Shown here: piece by piece, positions 49,443 to 60,846 of the stretch
Layout of the letters: each line of letters starts with the position of its first letter
Position numbering within the stretch: position 1 is the first letter of the stretch
DNA from: Trema orientale
Taxonomy: Eukaryota > Streptophyta > Magnoliopsida > Rosales > Cannabaceae
Assembly: GCA_002914845.1 (NCBI GenBank)
Contig: JXTC01000405.1
Coordinates: 175,748-239,747 of the forward strand
Direction: 5' to 3'
Length of the DNA: 64,000 nt
Made by a program: the position numbers and the translations under genes
The notes under the pieces: model-generated
What the model was told of the DNA's origin: nothing
What the model saw: only the letters and a program-made list of their open reading frames with translations
Database searches by the model: none

Positions 49443-49865
49443 GGCTATGTTTGGTAAGAAAGAAGAGAGAGAGAAAAGAAAAAGTTCAAAGAAAAAAGTA
49501 GATGGAAACTAAAAAGTTTGATTGTTTGGTAGGAGAGAAAAGAGAAATGAAAGAAAAAAAGGAGAGAAAAAGGAGTGGAAACAAATGGTGGATCCTATAC
49601 AAATATTTTTTTGTAAAAAAATGAAGAGAAAAAGAGAAAAAAATTATTATTTTTTTATTAATGTGTGAAAGCGAATTTATTAAAATAACTTTATATATTA
49701 ATTTTAAAATTTAATCATTTTAAAATATACTAACTTTTTTTCTTTCCTACAGATCAAACACCAATAGAACAAAGATACTTTCTATTTCATCCTATATATT
49801 TTTTTTCCTCCTAATTTTTTCTTCATTACTACTCTCTTTCCTCTCAAACAAAAAAGCTTAGAGCT
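49443..49865. mobile_element. MITE-like element with GGCTATGTTTGGTA-type ends
   Basis: The left end (TAGGCTATGTTTGGTAAGAA) and the reverse complement of the right end (CTAAGCTTTTTTGTTTGAGA) form imperfect inverted repeats around purine-rich (AGAGAGAAAA) and pyrimidine-rich (CTCTCTTTCCTC) subterminal stretches. This is the pattern of common plant hAT/CACTA-derived MITEs. Borders approximate. Confidence 0.45.
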
Positions 49866-50507
49866 AGAGTAAAACGGAATGGAGTTTCAAATATGAGATT
49901 ATTCCTTGTGAAGAACGTTTAATTTATCATCGGATAGGTCCTATATAGTATTCAGCTCAAAGGGAAAAGTTATGGTTTGTTTTATGGAGTCTAGTTTAGC
50001 TTCCTTTGTTTTTGCAATCGTTGACGTGATAGTAGGTTTATGATGTGACATTGCAAAATACACAAAATTATATTGCCAAATGTATTTACATTATTGGGCT
50101 ACCAAACAAGACTAATAATAATGGGTTAATTTGCTTACATTTGAGCTATGTGATTGACTTAATTAAAGGGCTTTCATCTATGTGATGTTTTGAACAAAAT
50201 CAAATTCTTGTTTACTGTGTTATGTGTTAGTAGTGGAATCATAGTTGCCTTCGCCCCTGAGAAATTAGTTTTGGGTATTAAATTGAATTGAGAAAGTGAG
50301 AGTTATTATCATCATGACAAATGACACTACTACATACATAGAGATGTTTCATATAAATATTCAATTTACTATTAACTTCCTATTTGCAAAATATCAATTT
50401 CAATTTTGTGTTATCAGGAATGAAAAATGTTTCCTTTTACTTTGCGAAATCGCATTAAAATATACACTCGGTTTAATCCAAATAATGTCGTAAACTAATT
50501 AATATCC
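49866..50507. other. Intergenic, no gene recognised
   Basis: AT-rich, no motif or open frame of interest, ending at the N block. Confidence 0.5.
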
Positions 50508-50638
50508 NNNNNNNNNNNNNNNNNNNNNNNNNNNNNNNNNNNNNNNNNNNNNNNNNNNNNNNNNNNNNNNNNNNNNNNNNNNNNNNNNNNNNNNNNNNNN
50601 NNNNNNNNNNNNNNNNNNNNNNNNNNNNNNNNNNNNNN
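50508..50638. other. Assembly gap (131 N)
   Basis: Run of N, sequence unknown. Confidence 1.
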
Positions 50639-50956
50639 TGCGATCTCAATAGTCAATAATATAGGGTTGAAATTGATATTTTGCTAAAATATATGGGATA
50701 TTTTTTGTATTTTTCCTTTCTTTTATGGGAAATAGACCAAGAGAAAGATACTAGTATCATTTGAGCCAATGACTTATTTAGCAGGGTTTTCAATAATTAA
50801 TTTTCTAGGATAATTTTTTTACTTTTCTAAGACCTTTCTGGTTAGATAAATAAAAGCGTTTCCAAATTTTTCTACTTTTTGGTTAAATTGCATTTTTTTT
50901 TTGTTTTTTTTTTCTTTCAGATATCTGAATTTGACATCTGAAATTGTCAGTATTCA

Positions 50957-51080
50957 GTTTAGTGAGTATTTTTAACATAGTCATTAATTTAGTGATTTCG
51001 AACGTGATCACTAATAAAGTTTAGTGAGCATTTTTAACGTAGTCATTAATTTAGTGATTTCGAACGTGATCACTAATAAA
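50957..51080 (+). repeat. 62-bp tandem duplication
   Basis: 50957-51018 and 51019-51080 are near-identical (GTTTAGTGAGYATTTTTAAC, then TTTCGAACGTGATCACTAAT). Each unit contains the small palindrome TAGTGA...TCACTA. Confidence 0.9.
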
Positions 51081-51641
51081 GTGATTGTTTAAAAAGTGTC
51101 ATTAATTGAGTAATCGTTTCCAATATTATGTTTTTAAAATATAAATTCTTAGAATTTGTGGGTGAAAAAAGAGACGGAGGAAGAAAGAGGGAGAAGAGAG
51201 AGACTGGAGAGTGAAAATGGAGTCTATTGAAGTGTAGATGCTCAAAAATCATAAATTTTAGGCAATTTTGATTTGGTTATTTTCTCCTCTTCATATTTTC
51301 TCTCCTTCCTCCTCTTATTGTTTGCGGTCGAAAGGTTTCCTTTTTTTTTTTTTTTAATCGATTCACTAGCTAGAATAATATAGGTAGTCTTAGAAAAGTC
51401 ATTTTGAAAAGGAGCCCTAAAAAAATCATTTTGTCCCAAAACACTATTAATCATATCAATTTTCCTTCTTTTATTGCCTCGATTCATGATTGAATCGGAA
51501 AAACATATGTTTAAGCTTAAGGTTTAAGGGAAAAAGGGAAAAAATATCAAACATTTTATAGGAATCAGTACATATATTCAAAAAGCCTATGAGAAATTAT
51601 ATATATATATATATAGATATTGAGTTCTCATTATATATATA

Positions 51642-51730
51642 TTGAGTTCTCAGTGGGTAATTTTGTTTTGCTCTAGCAATGGCTACTTTGGATAAGTCAA
51701 ACATAACCTATAATAACAAATTAATTCCAC
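51642..51730 (+). repeat. End of a second copy of the TA-flanked MITE
   Basis: TTTTGTTTTGCTCTAGCAAT, then GTCAAACATAACCTATAATA and CAAATTAATT, parallels 16220-16290. It again begins beside a TA run. The far end was not found. Confidence 0.5.
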
Positions 51731-51952
51731 TACTTCTATTACGATTCCAATTTACATGAACAGCTAGATGAATATTTTCTCCCCAAAAAAAGAAAGACTA
51801 CTATATGGAGGTATTAATTTGTCATGAAATAAAATGAATCCAACTCCTATCACATTAAAATTAAAAGAAAAAAAAAACAGAAGATAACAAAAAACAAAAA
51901 CAAAAAAGTAATGATAGGCATTTCCCAAAAAAAAAAAAAGTAATGATAGAAA

Positions 51953-52104
51953 TACCAAAATCTTACACCGTAAATTTTATACCAGATGATGTGGCATGTA
52001 ATTCAACCACTTCTTATTTTAAAGTAGGACCACATCAGTTAAAATTATGTGGCTAAAAATGATGCCACACAATAGTGTAAATTTTTTGTGCAAAATTTTG
52101 GTGT
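51953..52104. mobile_element. About 150-bp MITE-like element
   Basis: Left TACCAAAATCTTACACCGTA against the reverse complement of the right end CACCAAAATTTTGCACAAAA. The inverted similarity runs for about 45 bases to GTGGCAT on both sides. Target duplication not resolved. Confidence 0.5.
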
Positions 52105-52375
52105 TCACTCTTTACCAACAAGGTTCAGTATAATCACTTTAAGCAGATATTTGTCGGCCAAGGAGAGAATAACTGAGTGCTATTTACCCAAAAAAAAATA
52201 AAAATCCAAAGTGTGTTAATAATTAGATCATTTAAGAAATTAAGTATTTGGACTTCTAATTTGAGTCCAAAATTTTCATATGATGGGATATAAATACTCA
52301 AATGGGTAACTTTAAGAAAGCACGAACTGTTTTTTTTTTTTTTTCCTGAAATAAATTTAAAGTTTAAACTAACCG

Positions 52376-53148
52376 ATAAAATATGATTTTAATTTTTCTA
52401 TGTATATTCAGATTAACATTAGAAGTAAAGTACATCTCAGACGACACTATTTTCTTACCCTTTTTTCCTCAAAAGTTGGACCACAACAAGAATTAAAATT
52501 TCACAATGTGCGAATTATAGCTTTTGGATATACATGAATGTACAAAAGAAAAATAAATAAAAAGGACGGGAACAACTTTGTGGCTCTCCACTTCAACCAA
52601 TTGGCCACCATTAAAGTAGCTCGAATATCTTAATGCTGATATTGTTTTCTAGTAGTATTTGAAACTGTTGGTATCTTAATGCTTTGATCCCTATCAAGTC
52701 AGTGATCTTCTGATCGTTTTCATCATTCTTTCTTTCATTCTTTATTTATTGTTATGTTTTTNATAAAATATGATTTTAATTTTTCTATGTATATTCAGAT
52801 TAACATTAGAAGTAAAGTACATCTCAGACGACACTATTTTCTTACCCTTTTTTCCTCAAAAGTTGGACCACAACAAGAATTAAAATTTCACAATGTGCGA
52901 ATTATAGCTTTTGGATATACATGAATGTACAAAAGAAAAATAAATAAAAAGGACGGGAACAACTTTGTGGCTCTCCACTTCAACCAATTGGCCACCATTA
53001 AAGTAGCTCGACTATCTTAATGCTGATATTGTTTTCTAGTAGTATTTGAAACTGTTGGTATCTTAATGCTTTGATCCCTATCAAGTCAGTGATCTTCTGA
53101 TCGTTTTCATCATTCTTTCTTTCATTCTTTATTTATTGTTATGTTTTT
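52376..53148 (+). repeat. Direct duplication across a single N, probably an assembly artefact
   Basis: 52376-52761 (386 bases) and 52763-53148 are the same sequence apart from one base seen by eye (TCGAATATC versus TCGACTATC). They abut exactly at the N at 52762. This is what two overlapping contig ends or two haplotypes look like when they are joined without being merged. Confidence 0.9.
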
Positions 53149-53459
53149 TCATGTTTAGTAGCACAGTGTGCATATATGTTGTAGACTTATTAAACAGTAA
53201 AATATTTCTTCCACTGATGATGATGATGACATGTTTTTTACGTGTGTATTATACGAGAGCACTAGATCATTATCTTCATGTGGCAAATCCCTTTTAACAG
53301 TAGTTCGTAATAACGATATTTATATTTGTACTAACAACTAGCTAATAAATTTCTTGGTTTAGATACTCGCATGTGACATTACAATATTGTGTAGCATTGA
53401 CATTATAATTTTTGGCATGTTTGGCCTTCATATTAATTGTAATTGCCCAATTAAACCCC

Positions 53460-53885
53460 TAATACTATGTTTGATAGGAGGAGGGAGAGTAAGAATGATG
53501 GAGAAGATAGGAAGGAAGGAAGGAGAGAGAATATGAAGGAGGGAGATGAGTGGTAATTTTTTAAGTTATTTAGTAGAAAATATAGATAGTAAGAAAGACG
53601 GTGAGTATTTATTTATAAAATTACTATTTTATTTATTTATTTTTTTTTAATAATTTTATTGGAAAATAAAAATGCAAATAGCCACATTCTTTTTTCACCC
53701 ATTTCTCCCAGTCGATCCAAATTGGGAGGGATGAGATTTGGTGACCCAGACGAGCCATCATCCCTCCACTTCTCTCCTTACCACTCTCCTCCCTTCCAAA
53801 CAAAGGATCATGGTTCTCCCTCCACTCCTCTCTCTCTCTCATCTCTTCCATCCCTCTAAAAATTTCCTCTAACAAACATCGCCTA
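53460..53885. mobile_element. MITE-like element, second of the TGTTTGATAGGAGG type
   Basis: The left end (CTAATACTATGTTTGATAGG, then AGGAGGGAG) and the reverse complement of the right end (TTAGGCGATGTTTGTTAGAG, then GGATGGAAGAG) are inverted. The purine-rich and pyrimidine-rich subterminal stretches match the element at 49443. Confidence 0.45.
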
Positions 53886-54640
53886 AGTTTTAAAAATCTT
53901 AGCAATTTATTCCTTTTTATTAATGATTGTTAAAATATTAGATGAAATTGAGCATTTCGAAGTCGAACAATTCGATGTCACATACAAGGTTCCTGAAAGG
54001 CAAAAACAAAGTATCTTACTGGCACCAGGTAGAATTGGAAGAAAAATGACTAAAATTTAATTACAATTGACAAAAAAATTAAAAATAGTAAACTTTAAAA
54101 TTTCTATTAAAATTTCTTTTTATTTCCCTCCAAAATAATTATTATTAATGAAATACGAATTTCGCCTTTCCAAAACTTTGCGCGTGACTTAAACATGTTC
54201 AATTTTGTAAAAATTATAACCATCAACAAACAAAGTTGAATTAATTGTCAAAGTTTTTAAAACTTAAGAACCTAATTGCCAAAAAATTAACTTAGGGACT
54301 ACTTTGCCAACCTCCAAATAATATTGGGTCCAAACATGTCAACAAACTTATCCCAAAATAGTACGAAATTTATGGGGTCCACCTTCCATTTTATTCATTA
54401 ATTTAAGGATACCAAAATATGGTTTAATAAATATTTATATACTAAATTTTTATTAGACAAATTAAGAGAATAGTAAATTTCTTGATAATCATTAATTTCG
54501 ATGAAATTGTGTAAATGATGCTTTTAGGAAACTGATCATCTCTCTGTATATAAAAGTACATTGAATTCATCAAAGTAGAAAGTGTATTAAATATATGCAG
54601 TTGTTAACTTTTGACTATATATGTGATTTTTTCTAATATA
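53886..54640. other. Intergenic, no gene recognised
   Basis: AT-rich, no coding motif. Confidence 0.5.
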
Positions 54641-54689
54641 TGTCATACTTGTATCGTAGGAAAAAAAATGTACAAGTATTAAAATCACA

Positions 54690-54805
54690 CATACTCTTTA
54701 TAAATTAATAACTATTCATTCATTGATAAATAAATAATCTCTCTAAAATAATTATTTTCTCAGTTCCAATGGTATTAATTTATAGAGATTTTATTATATA
54801 TGTTA
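54690..54805 (+). repeat. End of a second copy of the 6236-7064 element
   Basis: TTGATAAATAAATAATCTCT, CTCAGTTCCAATGGTATTAA and TTTATAGAGATTTTA parallel 6965-7060. Only this end is recognisable. Confidence 0.5.
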
Positions 54806-55058
54806 TCGTTTTAGAGTAATTGTGATCAGTTCAATTGTAATGAAAGTTTTAATGTTTGTTAATAATTTTTTTAATTATGTGTTTATGAATTTATTGATTA
54901 TGTTATGTGATTTTGGTTGGTTTTAGAAGTCATCAATTATAGGTGAGCTCATTATTCTTATGAAATTAATTATGGGACCTTTGTTAAATCTATACCTTCT
55001 TGTTTACTATCATTTAACATGTGATAATTTGAGTAAAACAACCACTTAAGTTTTAATC

Positions 55059-55059
<1 letters not shown>

Positions 55060-55100
<41 letters not shown>
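55060..55100. repeat. (TTA)n microsatellite
   Basis: About 13 perfect TTA units. Confidence 0.95.
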
Positions 55101-56669
55101 GGGTGATGATTCATCAATTTTTATGAATATATAAAATTATTGTTTATTATTATCTTATGCAATCACATTATTTTCTTCTGAATTAATGTATTGTGTATTG
55201 CAATATTTGCGAACACTTATACTATTGTGTATTTACTGACCTAACATGAAATTTATGATAATACTTGTTTATTAAGCCATAATTGTTTGATTGTTGAATT
55301 ATACTTCTGAATGCTAGTCTATGAAATTTCTATTATACAATAGATCTTCAAATAATGATATAGTTTGTTAGTCACTAAAGTGGCAAAACTATAAGATATT
55401 AATGAATACTAATTATAGAATTAAATTTATTTAAAATAGTACTCTGTATTATTGATGCTTAAGAATGAATGATATTATAATATACTTTTTCATGGACACC
55501 CTAGGGTTCATAAATTATAAATTGTTCAAGATCACCCAAAGGTTGATCAGTTAATTTTATAAATTACAAACATAATTATGGTAATTGATATAATTTGTTA
55601 CATATATTTAGTAAATATAAAAAGTAAAAACATGTCTAAATAAAGTGTATAAAGTATTGTATTTATTTAAACGATATGATGAGCATAATTAATCAAAAAC
55701 ATAATATATAGCTCATCTACAAAATAATCAAAACACAAACAATCATTTGATTTTGAGGTATATTAACATGAGAGAGAAGTTAGATAGTTAATTGAGTTTG
55801 GACTTGCCATCATCTCTCTTTTAATCCTACAAGACCAAGAGGAACATAGGAGTAAGAGAGTTCATAGCTCTCGTCTCTTTTTGCCATAGCCTTTACCATA
55901 CACACAACTAGTTACTACTAATTTTAAGCCATGCCCCTTAATCTTACCAAAATGGGCTCCATCCTTAGGCTATAATGTGTGTTTCTATAGAAGAGGATTT
56001 TGGCCCATTGGGCTGAGCAAAATTTGCAAAAAGATTGAGTCCATAGGATCGCAAGCTAGTTGATTAACAAGTGTCTATCCCATTATGACTCGATTAGTAA
56101 TATCATACGTAATTGCATAGTTGTACATAACATGTTTTAATTGTGACATTATAGTGAATTGCCAGTGATTATGCTAGTCCATACAAAATATTCCATCATA
56201 AAGATTACCAATTAATAGTAATTATTTCTAACTACCTATTAATAGATGCATATAAATGAATGAATAAAGTTTTTTATACATAACGTTAATAATTAAATTG
56301 TTGAAATTCATTATTTATAAGATATTTCAAGTCCCAAAGATAGATCAATTATTCTTATAAATAGTGATATAATGTGGTAGTTAATATATCTAGTTAGATA
56401 TATCTTGTATAACCATAGATAACAAATATGTTTAGTTAATATACATATATAATTATCGTGTCAGTAAATTGATATAGGATCATTAGAATTATTAATGATA
56501 TATTGAAGTATATCCTAAAAAAGAACTTTAGTATATAATTTATTGTTTCGTCATTAAATGTTTGTATATGATTTATGTTATAATGTAATAACTCAAAGAA
56601 AAAATGAGGAAAAATCTTCCTCTAAATTTTGGGAAAGATCTAATGTATTAAGTTACTATTTATATGAAT
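55101..56669. other. Intergenic, no gene recognised
   Basis: Very AT-rich. A less AT-rich stretch at 55780-56060 has no open frame I recognise. Confidence 0.45.
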
Positions 56670-56683
56670 AAAAGTAGCAGCAT

Positions 56684-56885
56684 TTTTTTTTTTGGAAAAA
56701 GTGGGGGTTTAACTAATGACCTCCACTTATTACAAATTAAAGGAAAATACTTATTACTACCCAATCTCCACCCCATCCCATTAGGGATAATAGGTTTTCA
56801 CACCTACCCCAGTGTGACTCGAATCTAACACCAAGATCTCAGATAGTGGGTACTCGTACCACTTGAGCCAACCTACTTCGTCAAG
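56684..56885 (-). mobile_element. tRNA-derived SINE, related to the one at 29700
   Basis: Read on the minus strand it starts with a tRNA-like head: box A-like TTGGCTCAAGTGGTA at 56856-56870 and box B-like GATTCGAGTC at 56816-56825. It continues with a unique middle, then TTTTCCTTTAATTTGTAATA and GTGGAGGTCATTAGTTAAAC, shared with the 29700 SINE, and ends in an A-run. Flanks AAAAGTAGCAGCAT (56670-56683) and AAAAGTAGTAACAT (56886-56899) are a slightly diverged target duplication (12 of 14). Confidence 0.88.
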
Positions 56886-56899
56886 AAAAGTAGTAACAT

Positions 56900-57969
56900 T
56901 AGGTCTACTATTTTATCAAAAATACATTAGGTCTACTATTTCAAGATTAAAAGCGTTAAGGAATTTACAAAATTTTTGGAAGAGTATTTTTATTATTCTA
57001 ATTGATAAATCTCTCGAATGGACACTTAGAGCCCACTTAACGACCTTAAAATTTGAGAGTACATGTGGCACATATGAATATGTCCTTGAGATTACCAAAA
57101 AAGAAAAAGAAAGAAAAAGAAAAGCATGACGATGAATGTTTTCAAGTATAGTTTACTATGAGTTCCTTGACTCCTCAGTATGAGCCATTTCAGGTTCATT
57201 ATAATACTTTGTGTGAAAGGAAAACAAGCCAAACGTACAAAGAAAGGAGTCATAAGAAAAATTAGCGCATTTGGTATAGAATTCGAATCCTATTTTACAA
57301 TTTCTGAAACAACTTTCATACAATTTATCCTATCAATTTTCTATATGAAAGTTATTTCCAGATTTGTAGAATATGATTCGAATCATATACTAAATGTACT
57401 TCTTGAAATTATTCAGATTAATGTTTTAGTACTTTTGTTATATCGGGAAATAATCCCATCACCTTTATTAATGACTTTTAATATTTATGTTAATATATAT
57501 ATGTGCATGAAAAATCTTAAGCACAAATGTCATGAAGTGTACATTATTGAGATAAAAAAGCCAACTAGATATAAAGATGAAAATTGTATGATTATACAAA
57601 AGAGATGAATATTATATGAAATATAACGTTTAGGTACATTTTCTAAATCTTTTAGTTAAAAGCATGTGTATACATATATATGTTCACTGCAGTACTATAC
57701 TAGGAAGACATAGTAGATTATAATAGTTAAAATATGTAGCCTCACTTCTTGGATATGGTTAAAAGTATGTTAAGTAACATATATTTACCCATATAGTTGT
57801 CGATGCATGCTCTAAAGCACCGCTATATATTTGTTAAACCAAGTTCCTAGCGTTCAAAAAACTCATTTTGAGCTATAGATTGAGAAACTCATGTTAAGCT
57901 ATGGACTAAGGAAACTCAGTTTTAGGTGCCTCTATGTTTTCAATTGCCAAGTGGATATTGGAATTAATA
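56900..57969. other. Intergenic, with one unassigned open frame
   Basis: A 142-codon open frame (57180-57608, plus) is AT-driven and hydrophobic, without a motif I recognise. It may be chance or a worn retroelement piece. Confidence 0.35.
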
Positions 57970-58480
57970 ATCCGCAAGAAAAAGAAATTTTACTTTATTG
58001 GTTATTATGGGGGAAAAAAGAAATCAAAAAGAGCATAGGTTTTATTGTACTAACGATAGCCCAATGAGTGTTGGAACTAGAAATACTAAGTTCATTAAAA
58101 TTGGTAAAATCATTGGGAGTGTTGAGCCATGAAATTTGGTTATCTAAGAAGTAAAATTGAAGATTCTTTTATCTACTACTTCTAAAACTATTCTTCCTAC
58201 TAATATTATTGAACAGTCTGACAATTGTGAACAACAAAAAAATGAACAACCACTCCATAACATAGCCAAAATAAATGGACCTAATTAAGATCAAATACAA
58301 CGAATAGTGTTCATAAGGTCCCAATAGGAAAGAAGGTTAATTGTAGTAATTGTGTAGTATATATATCTAGAGAAGACCATTTTCACTAAGTCATGGTTAG
58401 TGATGATTTTCCTAAATCGATTTGATGCCATAAGGATAAGTTGAAACCAAAGGAACAAAATAAATTTGGTTGAATTTTTG
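57970..58480 (+). pseudogene. Copia pol relic (end of integrase and linker)
   Basis: Across frames the plus strand reads IGYYGGKKKSK, HRFYCTNDSPMSVGTRNTKF, GKIIGSVEP, STTSKTILPTNIIEQ and RSQ-ERR. This is the familiar Copia integrase end (FIGYxxxSKGYRFY...) and the linker before reverse transcriptase. Stops and frame changes are frequent. No LTRs were recognised around it. Confidence 0.7.
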
Positions 58481-59053
58481 AATTAGACAATAGTTTACAA
58501 TTTACTATTTGTCCCTACTTTTAAAACAAAATAATAAATATAAAATTCTTAAATAATAATTTAACTAAATCTTCATTTTCCTTTACTCTTACATACTAAA
58601 CAATATTAAAAAAATAAAGGTATTTTCTTTCATATCACTTCTATTTTCTTTTCGTCATATTTTTTCCTTCCTTCCTAACAAACATAGTAGTCGAGTCTCA
58701 TATTGGTATGTGAGGATGAAAGAAAGTTGAAAACTTCGCTTATATTAAAGAATAGAAATTTAGAGAAATATTGTCCAAAATTTAGTTTATGTTCATGAAT
58801 AAGATAGGTAGATATACAAGTCGATTTTGTTCGGATTAAACAAATACTTAAAAAAAATTATTGAATACATATCTCTACTGGTATATGTATTTATCACTTG
58901 CAGAACATAGAATTTTAACTATGTAACTCTACCAGATTTAGATTTGGTTCCAGGTTCTAGAAAAACTTTAGATTATATCTAACGGACTATATTGTTTTTA
59001 TTTTTGGAAGGTAAAGTCCATATTATTTTCAAATATGAAACCAATATGTATAA
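58481..59053. other. Intergenic, with a MITE-end relic
   Basis: A pyrimidine-rich stretch ending TTCCTTCCTAACAAACATAG (about 58667-58686) resembles the right end of the MITEs at 49443 and 53460. Nothing else recognised. Confidence 0.4.
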
Positions 59054-59910
59054 TGTTGGTGCAAAATTTTATCCCGACACTATAGATGAGTGTGAGAGCA
59101 AAACTTATCACCAATTATTACTAAAAACCGTGTCAAAACTCCCTCTCCGCAGACTTGGTTCGAACCTAGAAGCGTGGAGTTACCCTCTCTCTCCTGGCCT
59201 TGGGGTCCTGAGGTTGTAATAGGGGGAAAAGAGTGCTAGGCACTGGCATGGTACCTGCCAAATAGTCTCCGAAGCTTAAGTTAGCAATTGGAGTTTTAGT
59301 GAGAGATAGTCTCCAGTAGAGAACTATTAATAAGAGAAATATAAATGATGAGAGTAGGACAGAGTTTTGATCTTCGATCTTTAGCCTCCCCTTGTCATGG
59401 CAATTGGTGACCTTTATGTAGACAACTTTCAGAGCGCATCAGCACCGCTGGATCATCTTGGGAAGGGAGTGTGGACCCCTTAGCCCTTGTTCCTTGTACA
59501 TTTAATAAGGCAACATATACGGCTGTGGTACTTTAATCATCGACATATTCTCATATTCCCACACATTAGATTGAGGGCCACTAACGACTGTCGGTGGTGT
59601 AGGTGTAACCACAACCCATACTTTATGAGGTTCAGAGCATTTATGGGCCACTGACGGCCTAGATCAGTTGTATAGGAATCTGCAGATCTCTAGGAGCATT
59701 GAGACATCTAGGCATCTCACATTCGAGGTCAGATTGTCCTCTTGGTCAAGGCCTTTTAGTCGTGAGGCCAAGCAGACCTCTTGGTCGCGAGGTCAGACTG
59801 CCCTCTTGGTTGCGACCTCTTTCAAATCCCTTTTTGGGCTCAGGGTCTCCCACCGAATCTTTCCCTTTGTTTTTGGGTCTTATACTTGGTGATGAAAATT
59901 ACCCACAACA
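59054..59910 (+). repeat. Candidate 5' LTR of the gypsy-type element
   Basis: Bounded by TGTTGG and CAACA. Contains a subrepeat GAGGYCAGAYTGYCCTCTTG (about 59725-59810). The second LTR is outside the window, so the boundary is unconfirmed. Confidence 0.35.
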
Positions 59911-60250
59911 GTTACCCCCAAGCTCAAGGCATCAAGCCATGTCTTGATCGTCGGGCTTCTTGGTGAAAGGACCCTTAGTCTGGGCCATTGAGGTGGTTAG
60001 ACCCGAGGTCAGGAAAACTCGAGATTACAAGTCGTCATGTTGCTTTAGATGTTGACTAGGCGAGTAGAATAAGGGCAAGTGTAATTATGGTGACCCCTCG
60101 GTATCAACCACCTGTGGTTAGGCACGTGACTTCAAGGCGTACGACAACCACCCTACTATTGGTGTAGTGACATCAGCCTAGAATCGTTAATTTGATCTGG
60201 ACCGTTTGTTTTGAAACTAACGGCTCAGATTAACTCCGAGGCACTTTGTG

Positions 60251-60745
60251 CTTTCAGAGGCGACTCTTCGCCTTTGGGGTATCCTTGGCCGTTGGATTAG
60301 TCGCACCGTTGAGGCAGACCCATTCCTTGGTCCTATAAATATTCTTCTATTCTTCTTCTTCTCCATTTTTCTTTTGCATTTAATTGTTTCAAGCTTTTAC
60401 TTTCAGTTTAGCTTTTTGTTCACCCTCCATGACTCTTCGCACTCTGGCAATCTTAGGCTATTTTTCCTTCATTTTTAAACTTTGTTCACCTTTCATAACT
60501 CTTCGTACTCCGCGCTTTCAGACGCGACTCTTCGCCTTTGGGGTATCCTTGGCCGTTGGATTAGTCACACTGCTGAGGCAGACCTATTCCATGGTCCTAC
60601 AAATACCCTACTGTTCTTCTTCTCCACTTTTCTTCTGTATTTAATTGTCTCAAGCTTTTACTTTCAATTTGGCTTTTTGTTCACCCTCCATGACTCTTTA
60701 TACTTTGGCAATCTTAGGCTATTTTTTCTTTTATTTTTTAGCTTT
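60251..60745 (+). repeat. 264-bp tandem duplication in the element leader
   Basis: 60251-60514 recurs from 60515 (CTTTCAGASGCGACTCTTCG, GGGTATCCTTGGCCGTTGGA). The TATA-like CTATAAATA of copy 1 (60333) reads CTACAAATA in copy 2, so only one retains it. Confidence 0.9.
60333..60341 (+). promoter_or_regulatory. TATA-like box of the gypsy-type element
   Basis: CTATAAATA, followed by a CT-rich stretch. It is a candidate start region for the element's transcript. Confidence 0.4.
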
Positions 60746-60846
60746 ACTCTGTTCGCCCACTACCCATTTAAGTGAGTATTTCCTCTTTATTACCTTTATT
60801 TTTCTTCCTTGCTCCTATTTTTGGGTTTTTTTGAACGGTTTTCATA

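Noticed and set aside
57180..57608. 142-codon open frame
   Set aside because: Hydrophobic, AT-driven composition without any recognisable motif; not called as a gene.
59150..59170. GGTTCGAACC, a box B-like decamer
   Set aside because: No box A at the right distance and no clover leaf; it lies inside a candidate LTR.
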